NCBI GenBank assembly: GCA_023213395.1
Contig: CM041465.1
Coordinates: 211,613,741-211,677,740 of the forward strand
Length of the DNA: 64,000 nucleotides
From: Cycas panzhihuaensis
Taxonomy: Eukaryota > Cycadophyta
Reading direction: 5' to 3'
Of this stretch, positions 1 through 11,954 are shown piece after piece. The first letter of the stretch is position 1. Each line of letters begins with the position of its first letter. A program made the position numbers and the translations under genes. A model generated the notes under the pieces. The model was not told where the DNA came from and ran no database searches. It saw only the letters and a program-made list of their open reading frames with translations.

Positions 1-1257
1 AATTTGCTCCATCTTATTTCTCTCCCTCATAATCCCTTCACCTTCTTATGGTGATCCCCCCTTCAAGATACTTTCCCTATTAAGTTATATACAACCATTC
101 ATACTTTCTCATTAGAGTTAAAGTCATTAAACCAAGCTTCTATTTCTCTGTCACCATTAAGTTCTCCACTGAAGGTAGGCGGATTTATCTTCCTCATTTC
201 ATATTGGAGTGATCTGCTTCCACCTTCTTGTTCTCTTCATATTACTCTTTGAGTTTCATTGGAAGATGTAATATTGGAGGAATAATACTCTTTATTGTAA
301 TCCTGAGATCTTCCTCTTCTATCTCTTTTGCTCAAATACTCATGAGTTCATGGTTCTTGTGACTTCTTCTTCTAGTACTCCTAGTATTTTGGATCTTTTT
401 GGTCATTTCTATATTAAGGGTTTATTGGATGTTGTAGAGAATGGCTTCATGGTTTCTCAGGATTCTTTCATTATTAAATTTATAACTTCATAGTTACTAC
501 TATTATTCACAAATAGTTTCTACTAAAACCTGAGAAATATCAAGTTGTATAGATACTCTCTACCTTGGAATTTCTTCTATTTCCATGTGTTTAAAATTTA
601 GACCTCCCCAGTCCTCTTGAGATGTTGATATCTCATCCTTCATTCTTCCCATTCCTTCTCAATAAAGTGATCTACAATTTTGTGCCTTCACTTCAATTTG
701 ATAACCTACTAAATTTGTCTTAGAAAACCCTAACAACACTTATCACTCTTACAACATACTAAATCCTAGTAAGAACTTATCAAAGTTATAATGTATAAAT
801 CCTTAGTAATAGTCTTTTAATTTTACAACTTATAAAACTCTATAAACTAGTTATCAATATAAAACTCTAGTAACAAATTGTTAGTACTGCAACATATGTT
901 ATTCAAACAACAATCTACTAACATCACAACTTATAAAATCCTAATAACTGTTGTCAATGTTACAACCTTAAAATTAATCACTTATAATCTCTTGGTAAAC
1001 TTCAAGCTAACTCCAAACCAGAGTATAGTAAGCTCTTCAAAAGCTTTGAATCTAATAAGTGCTTATTGATTACTTCTCTCATATATGGGCTTCAAACCTA
1101 GTTTCCCCAATAAGCCTTTATAGGCTTTCAACATAGTTCTACTAAATTCTTATAAGATTTCAAATCCAACTACACTCATACTAATCTATAACTACCCCAC
1201 CAATGATTATGATGTTGCCTTGATAGAATCCCCCCCTCTTGAATTTCCCTACAAGGT
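1..1257. other. Anonymous AT-rich DNA, no gene recognised
   Basis: I see no credible coding region on either strand. The one open frame over 60 codons (878-1069, plus) has low-complexity composition and lies over a degenerate tandem repeat. The only structure I can support is the 36-bp minisatellite listed separately. Confidence 0.5.
723..980 (+). repeat. Degenerate ~36-bp minisatellite, about 7 units
   Basis: Successive segments share the order: ATAAAATCCTAGTAA, then a run like AGTTATCAA, then TTACAACTT. Units begin near 724, 758, 795, 832, 861, 897 and 934, with lengths of 29-37 bp. The copies are diverged and indels blur the period, so this was seen by eye and not scored. It overlaps no gene. 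Confidence 0.5.
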
Positions 1258-3812
1258 AGCACTAAGTAGTCCAAATCCTAAATTTGCAAAAATTTAAATC
1301 AAAACCATACACATTAGAAACCTTTACTCATGGATTTAACAAATTCAAGATAATAAGGGTGCTTATCACATAAAAATGGATTTCCTTTACAATTGAAAAT
1401 AAGTGAAACAATACATAACAACCAAGTAATATGTGTCCCTTATAGAGAGTCATACAAACTATAAAATAATTAACAAAAGGTATAGCATCTTTATTTACCA
1501 TTTGTATATAGTTTGCACATATCCCTTTTGACTAAAAATGAGGCCAAGTTGATTTCTTTAGATGGATTCACTACCTAAACAATAGAAATATTATGAAGAA
1601 AATATCCTCTAAGTTAGATCATGTGATGTGAATGTAGAAGTATTAGTGGTTCACTCTTCACTTAATCCCCTAGACTATATCCTATAAATGAAACTATTTT
1701 GAAATATAAAATATTCAATTTACTGAAACTACTATAAGCTTTTATTCATTATTGTAATAAATTTCATAATATCATACTTTACTCATTTATTATAATAAAA
1801 TAAGAGATACCATCTATGTATATCTCCTTATTAGGCCAACTTAATGGGCTACATTACTATTCAACCTACATATCAATAATCTTGCATGTGTTTACATTAC
1901 TTGCGCATCTCAATGGGTTGTGTGTTTCATACCACACAACATTTATCAATAGTAAGAGTGTGAATATATAACCTATAAGCATTACCTTATGTACATCCTA
2001 AATCTAACTAGAGGGGAATCCTCCACCTCATATATAAAATATCTAGAGCATAGGGGAATCATCACTCTATCTCAAATCCAATCCTTCATAATGATAGTAA
2101 CTAGCTTATAGGAGGAATTCACTACCTCTCTCAAACCAAATACACCACAACAATAATAACAAGAGTACAGAGAGAATCCTCAACCCTATCTCAACCTATA
2201 ACTTTAGCACCTATAAAGTAGTCTAATAAGATTAAGATAACAAGCTACACATACATACATAACATAGTCCAATTATGTCCTTTCACAAGATGGTGGTCAC
2301 CAATAGGATTACTAACCAAATCTAGATGATTGCCTTTAAAAATAGTATTCCTAGGTTATAGAATTTTCATGCAACTAACTAATAAAAAAGAGATTTCTAA
2401 CCAACAAAATCAATCTTTCTTAGAATGTGGAATATCACAAGCAAGTTGGTCATTAACCCATAATTCCTTGATATGAAACTAGATTGTTACTTCAACCTCT
2501 CTTCTCTGTGTAGCAGCTTATACTCTTAAAGAAAACTAGATTTCTTTCTCAAATTATCTTTTAGTTATTGAGGCACAAACCAACTCTTTGTATCCCTTGT
2601 TTTCTTTGTATTCGTTGAGCTCTTCTTTGCCTCCAACTGTCTAAGTTAATTCTCTATTGTATTTTTTTTCTTCTCTTCCTATATTTTATTATCCAATCCT
2701 TTTCTCCCTTTCCTAATAGTATTTCCTTGCTAATAAATGTCATTATAGTTGATGTCAAAGATTTGAGCTAAGGTGGCTACATAGTGTTTTTATTTATACT
2801 ATTCAAAGTAGTTGTTAGCTATCCATTGTGTCCAAACTACCATGCATCTTTCCATATTATACATCTCTTGATGGTCCTTGCTATCTAGACATCTAAGAGT
2901 AGTTATTACAACTCCAACAAGGCTAGTCTAATGTGGATTTATCAACCAATAATAAAATTATAAATGGGCAGATTTATCATCTACTCATGGTGGATTTTTA
3001 TTATCCAAGTAATACTAGCCTAATAAGAATAATTTGGCATAATTCTACTAGTAAATGAAATAGTTATGGCTAATTTATGAAGTACGATGTTTCAAGGCTT
3101 CTTCCTACATTTACATTTCTCTGCAACTTCTCCTTCTCCTACATGAACCTTTCCTACAAAACATCCCCTCTATGGAATTCTCCATCGAAATGTGTCTTTT
3201 ATGGGACTCTTCTCTCCTACAAGACAACTCTTCTACGAAGCTTCTCTTATGCTAAAACACTTCACCCATAGAATTTCTCTTTTATGGGATTGTCTTCTCC
3301 CCTAACTCAACTCCTATAAAATGTGTTTCATTTACATAATGGACAAAAGTATTATATTTAGAAAGTTTGATATATCAATTGCTTAAATTCTGTAACCAAC
3401 TAAAATAATAAAAACTTCTAAATCTATTATTTACCCTTACATTCATTTAACCCCCTATTCTTCCTTCATTCATATCACATGCTCCCCTATTTGCATTATC
3501 ATTAGGAATAATTTGGTAAGATTTTGTATTATGCAAACCATAAAAAAAATGAAATAGAAATTACATAATTTAAGATGTTATAGGACAAATCCAACACTTT
3601 GTAATATGCCATAACATAAACAAACTATCTACTCTAATAAGAGAAAAAAAAAATGGTATACCTTCACACATGGTAGAGCATGGAATAAGCTTCCATCTTT
3701 ATATAAGGTGGACAAAACTATAAAAGAAAAAGAATATATATATGAAAAGAGCTAAGATATGAAGAAGGATTTACATACATACATGTCTTAAGAAGTAGCC
3801 TATTCAAATCCT
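1258..3812 (+). repeat. Direct repeat unit, copy 1 (2.56 kb)
   Basis: This segment aligns end to end with 3813-6395 at an offset of about 2,560 bp. Matching landmarks include the GGTTCACTCTTCACTTAAT block near 1650 (4210 in copy 2), TCTCAATGGGTTGTGT near 1908 (4470), GATGGTGGTCACCAATA near 2289 (4870), and GGAGCATGGAATAAGCTTCCA near 3675 (6261). No gag or pol signature is visible, and short open frames such as 3077-3271 are not conserved between copies. It could be a pair of long LTRs that lost the DNA between them, or a true tandem duplication. Confidence 0.75.
2009..2215 (+). repeat. Internal ~50-bp subrepeat inside the direct repeat, about 4 units
   Basis: Four successive segments have the pattern AGAG...GGGGAATC followed by CNCCTATCTCAA. 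They start near 2010, 2046, 2103 and 2163. The same set recurs in copy 2 near 4585-4790, so the subrepeat predates the 2.56-kb duplication. Confidence 0.45.
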
Positions 3813-6395
3813 TACAAAACCCTCCAAAGTCTTAAATCTTTAAAAGTTTAAATGTAATAATAATACATGCATAACAAAAAATTATACCCATGGACTTGAT
3901 AGATTTTAAGAGAATAAAGGTTCTTGTCATATTAAAATAGATTTCCTTTATGACATAAAACTAATGTAATAATATGTAGCAATGAAAGTTATGCATGTCC
4001 CTTAAAGAGAGTCAAACACAAACTACAAAGCAATTAACAAAAGATATAATATTTTCATTCACCATTTGCATATATTTTTCATATATTCATTTTAACTAAA
4101 AGTTAGGCCAACTAGATTACTTTAGATGGATTCACCTCCCAATTGATATTAATTAAATAAAGGAATGCTCCCCCATGTTATAGCATGTGATATAAATATA
4201 GGAGTACTAGTGGTTCATTTTTCACTCAATTCACCCTAGACTATATCCTACTTATAAAATCTCATTAAAATGTAAAACTTGTAATTTGCTATTATTGTTA
4301 TAAGATTTTATTCATTATTGCAATACATTTCATAACATCATACTTTACATGTTCCTGAGAACAACATCAGAGATGCCTTCCATGTATGGCTCCTTATTGG
4401 GCCAATCTCAATGGACTATCTTATTATGTAATGTATATGTCAATAATATTGGATGTCTTCAAATTGACTACTTATCTCAATGGGTTGTGTATTTCATACT
4501 ATATAACACTCATCAATAATAAGAGTGTGAATCCATGCACTACACGTGTTGCCTCACATACATCCCATGCATATCCCAAAGATAACTAGAGGGGAATCTA
4601 ACACTTCATATGTAAAATATCGAGAGCATAGGGGAATGATCACCATATCTTAAACATAATCCTTCACAATGATAATAACTAGAGTGTAAGAGGAATCCGC
4701 CACCTATCTTAAACCAAATACACCATAACAACAATTACTAAAGTATAGGGGGAATCCTCAACCCTATCTCAACTTGTAGCTTTGGAACCCATAAAGCAAT
4801 CTAATAAGATTAAAGTAATAAGTCACACATGCATACATTGAATAGTCTAATTATGTCCCTTCATAGGATGGTGGTGGTCACCAATAAGATTATTAACCAA
4901 ATTTATATGATTTCCTCTAAAAACAACATTCTTAGGCTATAGAATTTTTATGCAACTAAATAATAAAAGCTAGATTTCTAGCCAATCAAACCAATATTTC
5001 TCAAACGTTAGAAAATCTCAAGCAAGCTAGTTATTAAACCATAATTCCTAAACATGAAACTAGATGATCACTTTAGCCTCTCTTCTTTGTGTAATAACCT
5101 ATACTCCTAAATCAAACTAGATTTCTTTCTTAGATTAAAAAGGCATGAACTAACTCTTTACATCCCCTATGTTCTTTACATTCTTTAAGCTCTTCTGTAC
5201 CTCCAACTATATTAGTTCATTTTCACTATCTTTCATCTCTCTCCATATCTCTATTTTATTATTCAAACCTTTTCCTCCATTTTCTAGAGGTAATTTCTTG
5301 CTAATAAATATTATTAAAGTTGATGTTAGAAATATGAGCTATGGTGGTTATAGAGTGTTTTTAGTTATACTATTTGAAGTGGTTGTTAATTATCCATGTG
5401 TCCGAACTACTATTTATCTCACCATGTTATGTGTCTCTTAATGGACCTTATTGTCCAGATATTTGAGTGCTTTTATTATGACTCCATTAAGGATACACTG
5501 ACATTGCTCTTTTAATTAATACAAAAATTATGAAGGAAATGATAGAGATCTATCATCTACTCATGGTATCTTTTTATTATCCAAGTGTCCTGGTGCTTTT
5601 AATACCAACCCATCAAAACTAATTTGGTGTAATTTTGCCAATAGATGAGATATATACAACTAATTTATGAAGTATGATGCTTTGATCCTTCTTCTTATAT
5701 TTGCACTTCTCTATGAGTTCTTCTCTTAAACCAACCTTTACTATAAGGAATTCACTCTATGAGACTTCTCCCATAAAACACCTCTTTTGTAGGACTCTTC
5801 TCTCTCACAAAACAACTCTCATGTGAAGTTTTTATTCCACTAAAACACTTCACCTATGAGATTTCTCTTATATGGGATTCTCTTTTCCCACCAACTCAAC
5901 TTCTATAAAACATCTCTCATTTATATAATATCCAAAATTATTCTACTCATAAATTTTGATATGTTGATTTACTAAATTTTGTACTTAAATAAAACCATAA
6001 AAAAATCTAAATCTATTATCTACCCTTACATTTATTTTACCCCTCTATTCTTCCTTCATTTATATCACATGCTCTCCCATTTGTGTTGTCATCTAGAGTA
6101 ATCTGATTGGCTTTTATATTATGCAATCCATAATAAAATAAAATAAAAATTACATAATTTAAGGTATTAAAGGAAAAATCTAACACCTTGTAATATGACG
6201 TAATATAAGCAAACTATCTACTCTAATGGACCAGAAAGGGTACACATTCACACCTAGTGGAGCATGGAATAAGCTTCCACCTTATATAGGGTGAACAAAA
6301 CTATGAAAGGAAAAGAATTTACATATTAATGAAGCTAAGAGATAAATAAGGTTTTACATGTATACATGGATTAAGAAGTAACCTATTCAAGAAAG
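3813..6395 (+). repeat. Direct repeat unit, copy 2 (2.58 kb)
   Basis: This is the second copy of the unit that starts at about 1258. The two abut: similarity in copy 1 ends at CTATTCAA near 3807, and similarity at the start of copy 2 begins within roughly 15 bp. Copy 2 ends at the same CTATTCAA motif at 6390, followed by unrelated DNA. Divergence is substantial and spread evenly, including small indels, so the duplication is old. Confidence 0.75.
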
Positions 6396-8298
6396 ATAGT
6401 AAGATTAGATTAGTTTAGGGTTGGGTCCTTATATGCTATCTGCTTATTTAATCCATTACTTATTTACAGTCTTTGTCATTCCCCTAAATTGCATTTTTAA
6501 TACATAGAAAAGTCATATTTGAAACCATGTAAAAGATACAAATGACAAAACACCAATATTAAAAAGTGAATATCATCATTAATATTAATTATAAATACAT
6601 TTATGATATATAAAACTTATGTATCTTGAGTTAATGTATATTTCTTATGTGAATAGAATGAAGAAGAGGCCCTATTGACTAAAAATAATATTTTTCTATT
6701 ATTATCAAAGAAAACAATCCTTAAAAAATTGTAAAAATTTTAATTTTTTTCATGAATTTCAAAAATATATCATAATTAATTTTCATAAAAGACTTGTAGT
6801 ATAATAGATGATTTTGGGTTAGATCAATCTAATCTTCATCTTGAAATGGAAAAAATTGAAAATTTCCCACTTTAATTGCTTGAAGTAATATATTTGAATC
6901 CAAAATCCTAAAATGCCTAAAATTTAACTCTAATACCACTTGACGAAACTCTAGATAAGATTTACTTTATAAATCTAGAAGTTAGGAAATTACACTTCCA
7001 AAGACACAAAATATACAAATACGCCACTGATGGAACCATTCATAAAAGATAATTGATATGAACCATTCAAACATCAAAGATAAAATATATCCACTTATGC
7101 ATACCAAAGATACACCACATATTTAAAATACTAAAATATCATAATATATTAAATAAATTTAGAGCACATAAGTGATCTTAATGATGAACAAGATCTTAAC
7201 TCTCACATAAAAATGTTGGCTTTTAGAATGGGCTACTTCTAAGTTATTGTCTTATAAGTTTGATTTATTCCAAGTTATTGTAAAAGCCCGAAGCCAAAAT
7301 AAAAGATCTATGAAATTGAAAAATAAGAGTATTGATGTATGTTTATGGTACACAATACCTCAATGTAATTTCTTATTAGATAATATTTTAACCAACTAAT
7401 GTACACATGGTGGTTTAATATTATAAGATAACCTAAAGACATTTTGTTTATAAGCCTTATACATAATCCTAGATATTTTTTCTTTGTAATTCATAGTAAA
7501 TTAATTTGATATAAAATGTAAACATTGCACCACCCAAAGACACATTACACAACATGACCAAGAATATATAATCTACTTTATACAACTAGAGGATAATACC
7601 AAAACTTAGAAATCCCAATATTTAGGTTATTATATAATATGCCTAACCACTAAAACATTATGGAATTTAAGGAATTTATAAAATCTTATTATTTTTCCTT
7701 GATCTCAATCAATCGTGTGTAAGTAATTTATGCTATTACACCAATGTTTATGGTCAACCACCCATTGTTAATGTTCAAATAATAGGAATCCAAAGGAATT
7801 TTTGTTTCTAAATATACAATATAACCCTGTCATAAATAGATCTATGGGAACATCTTGGAGCAACTCATACAGGTAAAAGATATATTAATCAAGTATGAAA
7901 AATGGATAATCTGCATTTTAAAATATGATCATATAAACACAAGCTCCATAACTTAGCTACTTATACAAACCTTACTTTTAAGATTCATAGTTTAGCTACA
8001 TGTATAGTTGGGACATTATGTATATTACATAAGATAAGTATGGCTACTAACAATCATTATAAAAAGTTATTCATCATCGTACAAAGGGTTATGAGTGAAA
8101 GTGTTTGTAAGTGCATTGATGGAAAGAAAAAAGGCCATCAAATAGTGGATTGAAATTAAGGATCAAGTATGAAGCTTATATCATTGGTCTTTGTTCTAGA
8201 TATAGAGATGAGACTCATTTAAGATGATCATATAATGAATTAACACCAGCTTTTGTACTTTATCTTGGATCATATTTAATACAATAAGTGATAGTTGG
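6396..8298. other. Anonymous AT-rich DNA with one PBS-like site
   Basis: No coding region is recognised. The only signal is AACTCTAATACCACT at 6926-6940. Read on the minus strand it gives AGTGGTATTAGAGTT, two or three transitions from the initiator-methionine tRNA primer site of plant LTR elements. TG follows at 6941 on the plus strand, as expected for the inner edge of a minus-strand 5-prime LTR. No second LTR copy was found. Confidence 0.4.
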
Positions 8299-8850
8299 TG
8301 TAACATTCCAAACATCTTAGAAGGCTATATAGATGACCTTCCTTAAGAGTTGAAAAACTAACCTATTTATTGCTTTTCTTTTCCGATTTTGATGAGTTTT
8401 CTTGCTGACTTCTAATTTTTATTTTGAGTAGGTTTATGCCTTTTACTTACTAAATTTTGTTAAGGGTAATTTAACCACCTATATAAGGAGTATTTTGGCC
8501 CTCCTTTGGGTATCATTCACTATGTCTTAGACTGCCATACTTTTGATCTTTTAGACTATTTATGGAGGGATTCTTACCTTGGAGAGGGATCCACTATCAA
8601 CTATATGTGCAAGATCTTTTGGTAACATTATACTTATTCAGTTTATACTTTATTTCTATCATTTATTTTTTCATATGAAAGTAGTACTCATATAAGTTTA
8701 TATTATTATTTATTATTGCAATTTTAGTAAGATTATACTATCATTTTATTGCTATAATTTATAGCTTCCAATTATGTATTATGTGTATTTACATATTTTT
8801 AGAGAAATTATTTAAAAATTTATTTAGAATAAGTTGATAAGATTGTTATA
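8299..8850 (+). repeat. 5-prime LTR of gypsy element A
   Basis: The segment starts TGTAACATTCC, ends two bases before a tRNA-iMet primer site, and contains a TATA box, TATATAA, at 8480-8486. The terminal CA has decayed to TA. The left edge was chosen from the TGTAACATTCC start typical of these LTRs. I see no matching 3-prime LTR, so the edge is an inference. Confidence 0.55.
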
Positions 8851-8852
8851 AG

Positions 8853-8865
8853 TGGTATCTAAGCC
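8853..8865 (+). promoter_or_regulatory. Primer-binding site (tRNA-iMet type), element A
   Basis: TGGTATCTAAGCC differs by one or two bases from the TGGTATCAGAGC consensus complementary to the 3-prime end of initiator-methionine tRNA. It sits directly inside the LTR and sets the plus orientation of the element. Confidence 0.7.
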
Positions 8866-9229
8866 TCATTTCAGGGTAATGTTTAGATGAAGTTCTCAAA
8901 AGGGAATTGAGATGAAAAATTTTCCTCTTAGAATAAAACTAAGATCTTAAAGGACCCTTCCAATTAACAAAATGATGAACTAACCATTAAGAACACTAGA
9001 GGATGTGTCCATATGAGTCAATTTGATAAGTAATAACTTAGCACAGATAAAAAAGGGGGTAAGAAAGCTCAAAGACCTATTCTCAAATGATAAGGGAAGG
9101 AATAAAAGAAGAGATATAGGACCATGTAAAGAAGTCAAGAATAAGAAGAAATTTCTAAGGAAGAACAATTAGACCAATAAGACCAACCTAGCCTAGAACC
9201 AACTTCCTCTTGGAAAAATTCAATCTTGA

Positions 9230-9900
9230 AAGATCTAAAGATATCTACAGTTAGATCCTATGAATAGAAATTTACTTCCAAGTAACCCCCATGTCAACTA
9301 AAGATAAGCTGGTAGTCACATCCCTTCATCGTTATGGGAAGGGCCTAAAATGGTACCATTGATGGCATAGATTCTATGAAGGAATAAGACATTTTAATTG
9401 GCCTTTTTTGAAGGCATGCATCACTAAGTAGTATGAATATACTTGGAACACTAATTACTTTACTTAGCTCATGAGATTACAACAAACATGATCTATCCAA
9501 GGGTACATGGAGTAGTTCTAATCATTACATAACTTGGTAGAGAAAGAAATCAATGAAGAATAACTTATTGAAGTGTACATTATAGGATTCAAAGGAAATA
9601 TCAAATACCATCTAAAAATAATAGAAGTTATTCACTTAAGTGATACCATTTGACATGCTAGAAATATTGAAGAAAAAATCAATGAAGGTAGGTAGAATTT
9701 TATTTGTTGTAACAAAGCACCTAGGTAACTAGGCCAATAATTCCAACTAAATTAGGCACTATTGGGAACAAAAGTAGGGTTGACTATGTTATAGAAAAAA
9801 GAAGAGCACTTAACTCAAGTTGAACATAGTAAAAATAAGACATGTTTCCATTGTGAAGGAAATTAGAATCTTGGTCATAATTATCCTACTAAGAAGATGT
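9230..9900 (+). pseudogene. Degenerate gypsy gag, element A
   Basis: The plus-strand translation shows the Ty3/gypsy capsid pattern. A KLVVTSLHRYGKGLKWYH block near 9310 is followed by an F-x3-C-x3-KYEY stretch and by the leucine/glutamine-rich LMRLQQT block near 9470. At 9841-9895 there is a zinc-knuckle remnant of the chromovirus-like form C-x2-C-x7-H, in which the last cysteine codon now reads tyrosine. Several stop codons interrupt the frame, so no protein is possible. It lies 400 bp downstream of the primer site and upstream of the protease, in normal gypsy order. Confidence 0.65.
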
Positions 9901-10069
9901 TTATGATAAATAATAACAAGGGTAATGTACTAAACAAGTAAGAACCTAATGAGGAAGCTATATCCAAAGAAAAAAAATCCCAAATCAATGATTTATTAAA
10001 TACTAATTTAGGTGACATATAAATCTCTTTATAAGCCATAATTGGAGAGACTCACACTTCATAGACACT

Positions 10070-10300
10070 ATAATTCATAGGCTTGATTAAAAATATAAGA
10101 ATTTCAATTTTGGTAGATGGTGGGAGTACCCATAACTTTATAAATAAACCAATAGTAGATAAGTTAGGAGTCTAAATCAAATCACTTAATGTTCTTGAAG
10201 TAGTAATAGCCAACGAAAGGACTATACCATGTGGTGGTTACTACCAAAAGTTAAACTTACAAATAGTAGATTATACTACTACATATATTTACCATGTCAA
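10070..10300 (+). pseudogene. Degenerate retropepsin, element A
   Basis: The translation near 10106-10145 reads ILVDGGSTHNFIN, the active-site loop of Ty3/gypsy aspartic protease (normally DSGSTHNFI). The catalytic Asp is kept and the following Ser is Gly. A conserved VVIANERTIPCGG stretch follows near 10200. The frame breaks soon afterwards. Confidence 0.7.
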
Positions 10301-10489
10301 TTGTAGGTGTCAGTGTTATTTTGAGAATTCAGTGGCTTCAAAATTTAGGAAACATAGTCACCAGTTATAGAGTATGTTTTATGTATTTTCACCAAAAGGG
10401 TCAAAATATAAATTACAAGCCCTCAATACTCTGCTAACCTAGTTAGTAACCTCTTTATAAATGGAGAAGTTATTGTAAAATAACCCCAT

Positions 10490-10760
10490 ATCTTTTATGC
10501 TCTCTTATTATAAACTAACCATAGATAAGGTTCCTATGGAAGTTCAAGCCATTATTAATTAATATAGTTAAGCATTTTATGAATCCCTAAGGATTACCTC
10601 CAAGTTAAGGTTTTGGATATTTTATCAAGCTAATTCCATAAGCTACCCCAGTAAACATTTAACCTTACCATTATCCCTTTCATTTTAAGAGGGAAATAAA
10701 ATGAATTACATAAGAGTTACTACAATAGGGATCTATTACTCCAAGTACCAACCTATTCAC
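10490..10760 (+). pseudogene. N-terminal remnant of gypsy reverse transcriptase, element A
   Basis: Fragments in plus-strand frames recall the segment that precedes RT in gypsy pol: an IDKVP...QAII...F.ESL.I stretch, then a SYPSKH-LTLPLSLSF stretch. The latter corresponds to the region usually holding PVNIRPYRYP. Catalytic RT motifs were not found, and the element appears to end at about 10760. Identification rests on order and weak similarity. Confidence 0.4.
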
Positions 10761-11954
10761 ATTACTTATTATACTCATTTAGAAAATAAATAGGAAACGA
10801 AAAGTAATATATATGTTAGTTTTTTTGCTCTTAAGGAAGGTGGGCCAGATAACCTTCCAAGGCATTTTGAATACTATAGTTGGCTAGTGTATCACATGTA
10901 AATAACTTAGAGTTGTACTATAATATGTGTTGTACTTCATGAATACTTCCATGCTAATTATTATACTCATGTACGCAGTTATATTATAATGAGTCTTAAT
11001 ATAGGATCCCAGTATATACATCTATGATACACTATGGCCTCTATATATATGATGCTAATTCTTCTCTTATTATTCTTTCTAAAACTAAACTGGGGAAAAT
11101 CTAGTTAGCATCTAACATCATTGCTAGAAAATAATGAGGGCCTATCCCATCATAGTTGGCGATACATATTGATAAAACTAGGTCCCAATAATCAGAAATG
11201 GCCACCAAGATCTAAACTATTTTACAACTAGTTATAGGAATTGAAACTGAAATTTTAAATGTAAGTTCTTAAACTAGAGATAATATAATAAATAAATTAG
11301 AAACCTGAAGCATCACATATACACCTAATATAACATGGTAAAAGCCTATAAATGTGCTAAAGAAATATCCACATATGAAAGGTATCAATCTTTATTATCC
11401 AAGAATAGAGAAATATACATAATCTATAGAAGAATGCTCACAACAACAACAACCAACTGCCTCTTCTCAATATAGTATATCTAATACATCAAACACCATC
11501 AACCATAATGGAAAAACACCCTAATTCAGGCTATATGAGAGAGTCATACAAAGCACAAATCTTGACCATATAATCTAGGATATTTTAAATGAATGACCTC
11601 GATTCTCTTTACAATTCAGTATGTTTCATAGTGCTAGCATTTTGGGTTGGGGGCTACCGCCCCTGAACCCCCTCTTTGTAGGGGGGAGTTTGACTCCCCC
11701 CATACCCCCCAGCCAAGGGAGGCTCCTGCCCCCCTTAGATCCCCTCGCATAAGTTTGGGGGGGAAATTGTATTGCTAACCTATCAAAAATTTTCCCTCCA
11801 AAACATTGTTATTACATTATCTAACAATAGAAACTAGTGATTAAGTATGAGAATCCAAGGTTAAGGTTGGGGAATAAAGAGTTGAATAATCAAATTATGA
11901 ATGACACAACCTTGATTAAAAGGACCCTATCCTAGTAGAATAGTTATATCAAAT
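10761..11954. other. Non-coding AT-rich DNA between elements A and B
   Basis: No coding region is recognised. The stretch may contain LTR or leader sequence of element B, whose gag begins shortly after, but no PBS or LTR edge could be fixed. The GC-rich island inside it is listed separately. Confidence 0.4.
11645..11765. repeat. GC-rich palindromic island
   Basis: About 120 bp of runs of G and C sit in DNA that is otherwise about two-thirds A+T. Complementary blocks such as GGGGGCTACCGCCCC, AGGGGGGAGTTTGACTCCCCCC and the matching C-runs and G-runs allow strong hairpins. Similar GC-rich hairpin islands are known as dispersed repeats in plant genomes. I cannot assign a family. Confidence 0.6.

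Noticed and set aside
5169-5441. 90-codon frame rich in Phe and Leu in repeat copy 2
   Set aside because: The matching segment of copy 1 (about 2590-2880) does not keep the frame, so it is not a gene of the repeat.
8980-9168. 62-codon minus-strand hydrophobic frame
   Set aside because: It lies in the leader of element A and has no conserved features.
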